This document shows positions 5,209-6,937 of a DNA stretch of 6,937 nt, piece by piece (position 1 is the first letter of the stretch; each line of letters opens with the position of its first letter). This DNA is from Pseudomonas sp. (GTDB lineage Bacteria; Pseudomonadota; Gammaproteobacteria; Pseudomonadales; Pseudomonadaceae), in the NCBI GenBank assembly GCA_003527165.1, contig DPSI01000287.1:1-6937 (forward strand). Direction: 5' to 3'. A program made the position numbers and the translations under genes. A model generated the notes under the pieces. That model worked only from the letters and a program-made list of their open reading frames with translations, made no database searches and was not told where the DNA came from.

Positions 5209-6701
5209 AAGCCATCAACGCCGTCGCTGCGCCTGAGCCATTTGGCAAGGCCGCCCGGCACTGGCGTTGGCAGCGCCAGATGAGCCGTGATGCCGCGCTC
5301 TGCCAGTACTTGTTCAGCAGCGAGTGCGCCGGCCCGGGTGGCGCTTTCCATGCAGAAGGGCAGCCCGGTGTCGACCCAGTCGCCAGCGATGAACAGGCCC
5401 TTTTCCTGGCGCACCGCAGGCCTGCTGGTTTCGATGCCCGGTCTGGCGCAGGGAACCGACATCGGGATGTGATGCACGGCCGCGCCAACCAGGCGGGCCT
5501 GACGGACCTCGGGAACGAAGTCGGCGATCTCCTCGAGTGTTGCATCGATGATCGCCTGGTCCGGAAGTTCCGCTGCACGATGGCTCCAGATAACGTTGGT
5601 GGCGATCATCGAGCCGGGCCCCGTCGCACCGTCGCGGATGTTCGACAGGTCATAGAAATCCGTGTTGAGGCACTCGGGCGACCAGGGGCGAGCCCAGAAG
5701 CGTGCACCGCTGAGCACGCAATCGAACCAGAGATAGCAGCTGATATAGGGGCTGGGTTCGAAGCGTGCCGCGGTCGCTGTCAGTGCATGTTGCCGGGGCA
5801 GCACCGAGTCGATGGCGGTGGGCGGAACGGCAAGCACCACGGCGGATGCTTCGACTCTCGTTCCGCCAGCCAGCGTCACTCCGGCGATATCTGCACCGCA
5901 TCGATGCAGGCCGTTGGCAGCGCAACCGAAGCGGATCTCGCCGCCGTTGCGCTGCAGCGATCCGATCGCCGGCCAGGCATACAGCTCGCTGAGGCCGACC
6001 TTGGGAAAGCCAAATGCCAGGTCGTTGTGCCCCAGAGCTTGAGCCAGCAGGCGCATCAGCGAGGCTGCCGAGCATTGTTCCACCGGCAGGTTGAGGATCG
6101 CCGTGGATGCCGATGCCCAGAACCAGTCGATGAAGCCGGGGCTGACGCCGTTGCTCAGCAGATAGTCGCGTCCGCTGCGGTTATCGAGCGTCATCAGTTC
6201 TTGCGGCGAGCTGCGCATGGTCCGCCACCCGAGCCGGACGTTGCTCAGCAAATGGCGAAGCGGGACGTTGCGCAGAACCTGCGGCAGATTGCGGACGTAG
6301 TGCAGCGGAGCGGGCAGGCCGCCGACCTTGAAATGCAGGCGGCGACCTTTATCGAGTACCGTCAGCAATTCCTCCGTCTGCCAGCAGACCTGATCGGCCG
6401 TGCCCAGGCGCTCGAGCAATGCAAGCATGTTCGGATATTTGTTAAGCAAGACATGCGGGCCGATATCCACATCGATGCCGGTGCTGGGGTCAGGCCAGCT
6501 TCGAGCGCGCCCGCCCGGAACGTCACTGCTTTCCAGCACCACCACGCGCAGGCCCGCGTCAGCCAGCCGAGTGGCGCAGGAGAGGCCGGCTATACCCGCG
6601 CCAACAATGACGGCATCAGCCTGAGGGGTGGATGTAGCGGGCGTCAGGGTCAAGGATCGGGCCTCGCCGGCGAAGTGTGCTGAAGGGATCAAGGCGACCA
6701 A
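5205..6701 (-). CDS. FAD-dependent oxidoreductase, phytoene desaturase/HpnE-like
   Basis: Up to 498 residues. A dinucleotide-binding fold opens with VIVGAGIAGLSC (GxGxxG at 34-39), acidic E57 ends the second strand to hold the FAD ribose, and PGGRARS (62-68) is the typical GGR motif. The C-terminal FAD motif is GLFIAGDWVDTGLPFCMESA (435-454) followed by TRAGALAAEQVL. These place it in the amine oxidase/phytoene desaturase superfamily, close in layout to hydroxysqualene dehydroxylase (HpnE) and zeta-carotene desaturases, so a hydrophobic isoprenoid or lipid substrate is plausible; no synthase gene is visible to confirm a carotenoid or hopanoid pathway. It is likely cytoplasmic or membrane-peripheral. 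The start is uncertain: TTG 6701 gives the full length with a poor ribosome site, TTG 6653 (482 residues) has GAGG eight bases upstream, and both keep the FAD fold. No ATG lies ahead of the Rossmann motif. Confidence 0.85.
   Translation of the reverse strand: MVALIPSAHFAGEARSLTLTPATSTPQADAVIVGAGIAGLSCATRLADAGLRVVVLESSDVPGGRARSWPDPSTGIDVDIGPHVLLNKYPNMLALLERLGTADQVCWQTEELLTVLDKGRRLHFKVGGLPAPLHYVRNLPQVLRNVPLRHLLSNVRLGWRTMRSSPQELMTLDNRSGRDYLLSNGVSPGFIDWFWASASTAILNLPVEQCSAASLMRLLAQALGHNDLAFGFPKVGLSELYAWPAIGSLQRNGGEIRFGCAANGLHRCGADIAGVTLAGGTRVEASAVVLAVPPTAIDSVLPRQHALTATAARFEPSPYISCYLWFDCVLSGARFWARPWSPECLNTDFYDLSNIRDGATGPGSMIATNVIWSHRAAELPDQAIIDATLEEIADFVPEVRQARLVGAAVHHIPMSVPCARPGIETSRPAVRQEKGLFIAGDWVDTGLPFCMESATRAGALAAEQVLAERGITAHLALPTPVPGGLAKWLRRSDGVDGF
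6662..6665 (-). promoter_or_regulatory. GAGG ribosome site favouring TTG 6653 for the FAD oxidoreductase
   Basis: On the minus strand GAGG is followed by eight bases (CCCGATCC) and TTG, giving an N-terminus MTLTPATSTPQADAVIVGAG, a usual distance to the Rossmann motif. The upstream alternative, TTG 6701, has only CAGGG about ten bases away. Confidence 0.4.
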
Positions 6702-6765
6702 CGCAAATCGGCCCTGTTCTTGATCTGTCAGCTCACCCCGTACGCACGTTCCGATCAGGAGCCGA

Positions 6766-6846
6766 ATGGCGCTTCGTTCTTATGAGTTTCGACGGCTCGA
6801 ATCGTCGCCAGATGCCTTTGCCAGCGCAGGGCTGTGGTTCGGCTGA
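6766..6846 (+). CDS. Possible 26-codon small ORF or leader peptide
   Basis: ATG 6766 is preceded by AGGAG (6757-6761) with a short 4-base spacer, and the frame runs to TGA 6844-6846. It would encode a 26-residue peptide starting MALRSYEFRRLESS and ending FASAGLWFG. It lies 70 bases before the gene at 6917 on the same strand. Third-position GC is lower than in the neighbouring genes and no family is recognised, so it may be chance. Confidence 0.2.
   Translation: MALRSYEFRRLESSPDAFASAGLWFG
6788..6801. promoter_or_regulatory. Dyad TTCGA-N4-TCGAA in the right-hand regulatory region
   Basis: Perfect 5-bp inverted arms at 6788-6792 and 6797-6801, overlapping a second dyad CGACG (6790-6794) with CGTCG (6803-6807). 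This could be a repressor site shared by the leftward FAD gene and the rightward gene, or a hairpin inside the possible small ORF. Confidence 0.25.
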
Positions 6847-6875
6847 TGGGCGGAGACGAATTCAGCGACGCGCAC

Positions 6876-6894
6876 GGACTCCAAGTCCTATAAG
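6876..6894 (+). promoter_or_regulatory. Possible -10 box TATAAG abutting a 13-bp dyad
   Basis: TATAAG (6889-6894) is a fair sigma-70 -10 element 22 bases before ATG 6917. Directly against it is GGACT-CCA-AGTCC (6876-6888), a perfect inverted repeat in the spacer position. No good -35 hexamer stands 17 bases upstream, which would suit an activator- or repressor-dependent promoter. Confidence 0.35.
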
Positions 6895-6916
6895 AACTCG
6901 CTGGAGGTAGTCCAAG

Positions 6917-6937
6917 ATGGAAACGTCTCACCCCTCG
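6917..6937 (+). CDS. Start of an unidentified gene, cut by window end
   Basis: ATG 6917 follows a strong Shine-Dalgarno GGAGG (6903-6907) with a 9-base spacer (TAGTCCAAG) and opens a frame METSHPS to the window edge. Seven codons are too few to name a product. It is divergent from the FAD oxidoreductase, so the two may share regulation and possibly a pathway. Confidence 0.6.

Noticed and set aside
5070..6683. Long rightward open frame opposite the FAD oxidoreductase
   Set aside because: It is an antisense shadow of a high-GC gene: no domain, no good ribosome site, and the leftward frame has clear FAD motifs at both ends.
6734..6810. tRNA-like 3' end (CTCGAATCGTCGCCA)
   Set aside because: The T-stem does not pair with a 7-base loop and no matching acceptor or anticodon arm is found upstream.

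Overview
The window looks like a chromosomal segment from a high-GC gammaproteobacterium of the Pseudomonas/Stutzerimonas type. This rests on base composition, on a MucR-like MHYT-GGDEF-EAL protein, and on a YgiM-type SH3 membrane protein. I cannot confirm the species without a search. I see no insertion sequences, phage genes, CRISPR arrays, tRNAs or rRNAs.

Layout, left to right. (1) A 5'-partial view of a leftward gene (1-531) encodes an RsbR-type stress co-sensor: its N-terminal sensor domain and the first residues of its STAS domain. (2) A 456-base gene-free divergent region (532-987) follows. (3) A rightward gene (988-3102) encodes an inner-membrane MHYT sensor fused to GGDEF and EAL domains, with the signature residues of both c-di-GMP enzymes intact. 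(4) Convergent to it, 15 bases away, is a leftward YgiM-like gene (3118-3795) encoding an exported SH3 domain, a coiled coil and a C-terminal membrane anchor. (5) A 316-base gene-free stretch (3796-4111) follows. (6) A leftward conserved hypothetical gene (4112-4420) encodes 102 residues. (7) Divergent from it is a rightward acetoacetate-decarboxylase-like gene (4558-5208). (8) A leftward FAD-dependent oxidoreductase of the phytoene desaturase/hydroxysqualene dehydroxylase superfamily (5205-6701) overlaps it tail to tail, and the two stop codons share bases. (9) A regulatory region leads to the first seven codons of a rightward gene (6917-6937).

Functionally, the left half pairs a stressosome component with a membrane-bound c-di-GMP enzyme across a shared upstream region. 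This hints that general stress sensing and second-messenger signalling may be linked, but that is inference from position. The right half pairs an ADC-fold protein with an isoprenoid/lipid-type FAD dehydrogenase. They face each other, so they are not one operon, and their substrates cannot be named from sequence. Most genes are single transcription units in alternating orientation, so operon-based inference is weak here. I found no clear new multi-gene system. The best leads are the divergent stressosome/c-di-GMP pair, the altered active site of the ADC-like protein, and the small-ORF and dyad structure ahead of the right-edge gene.
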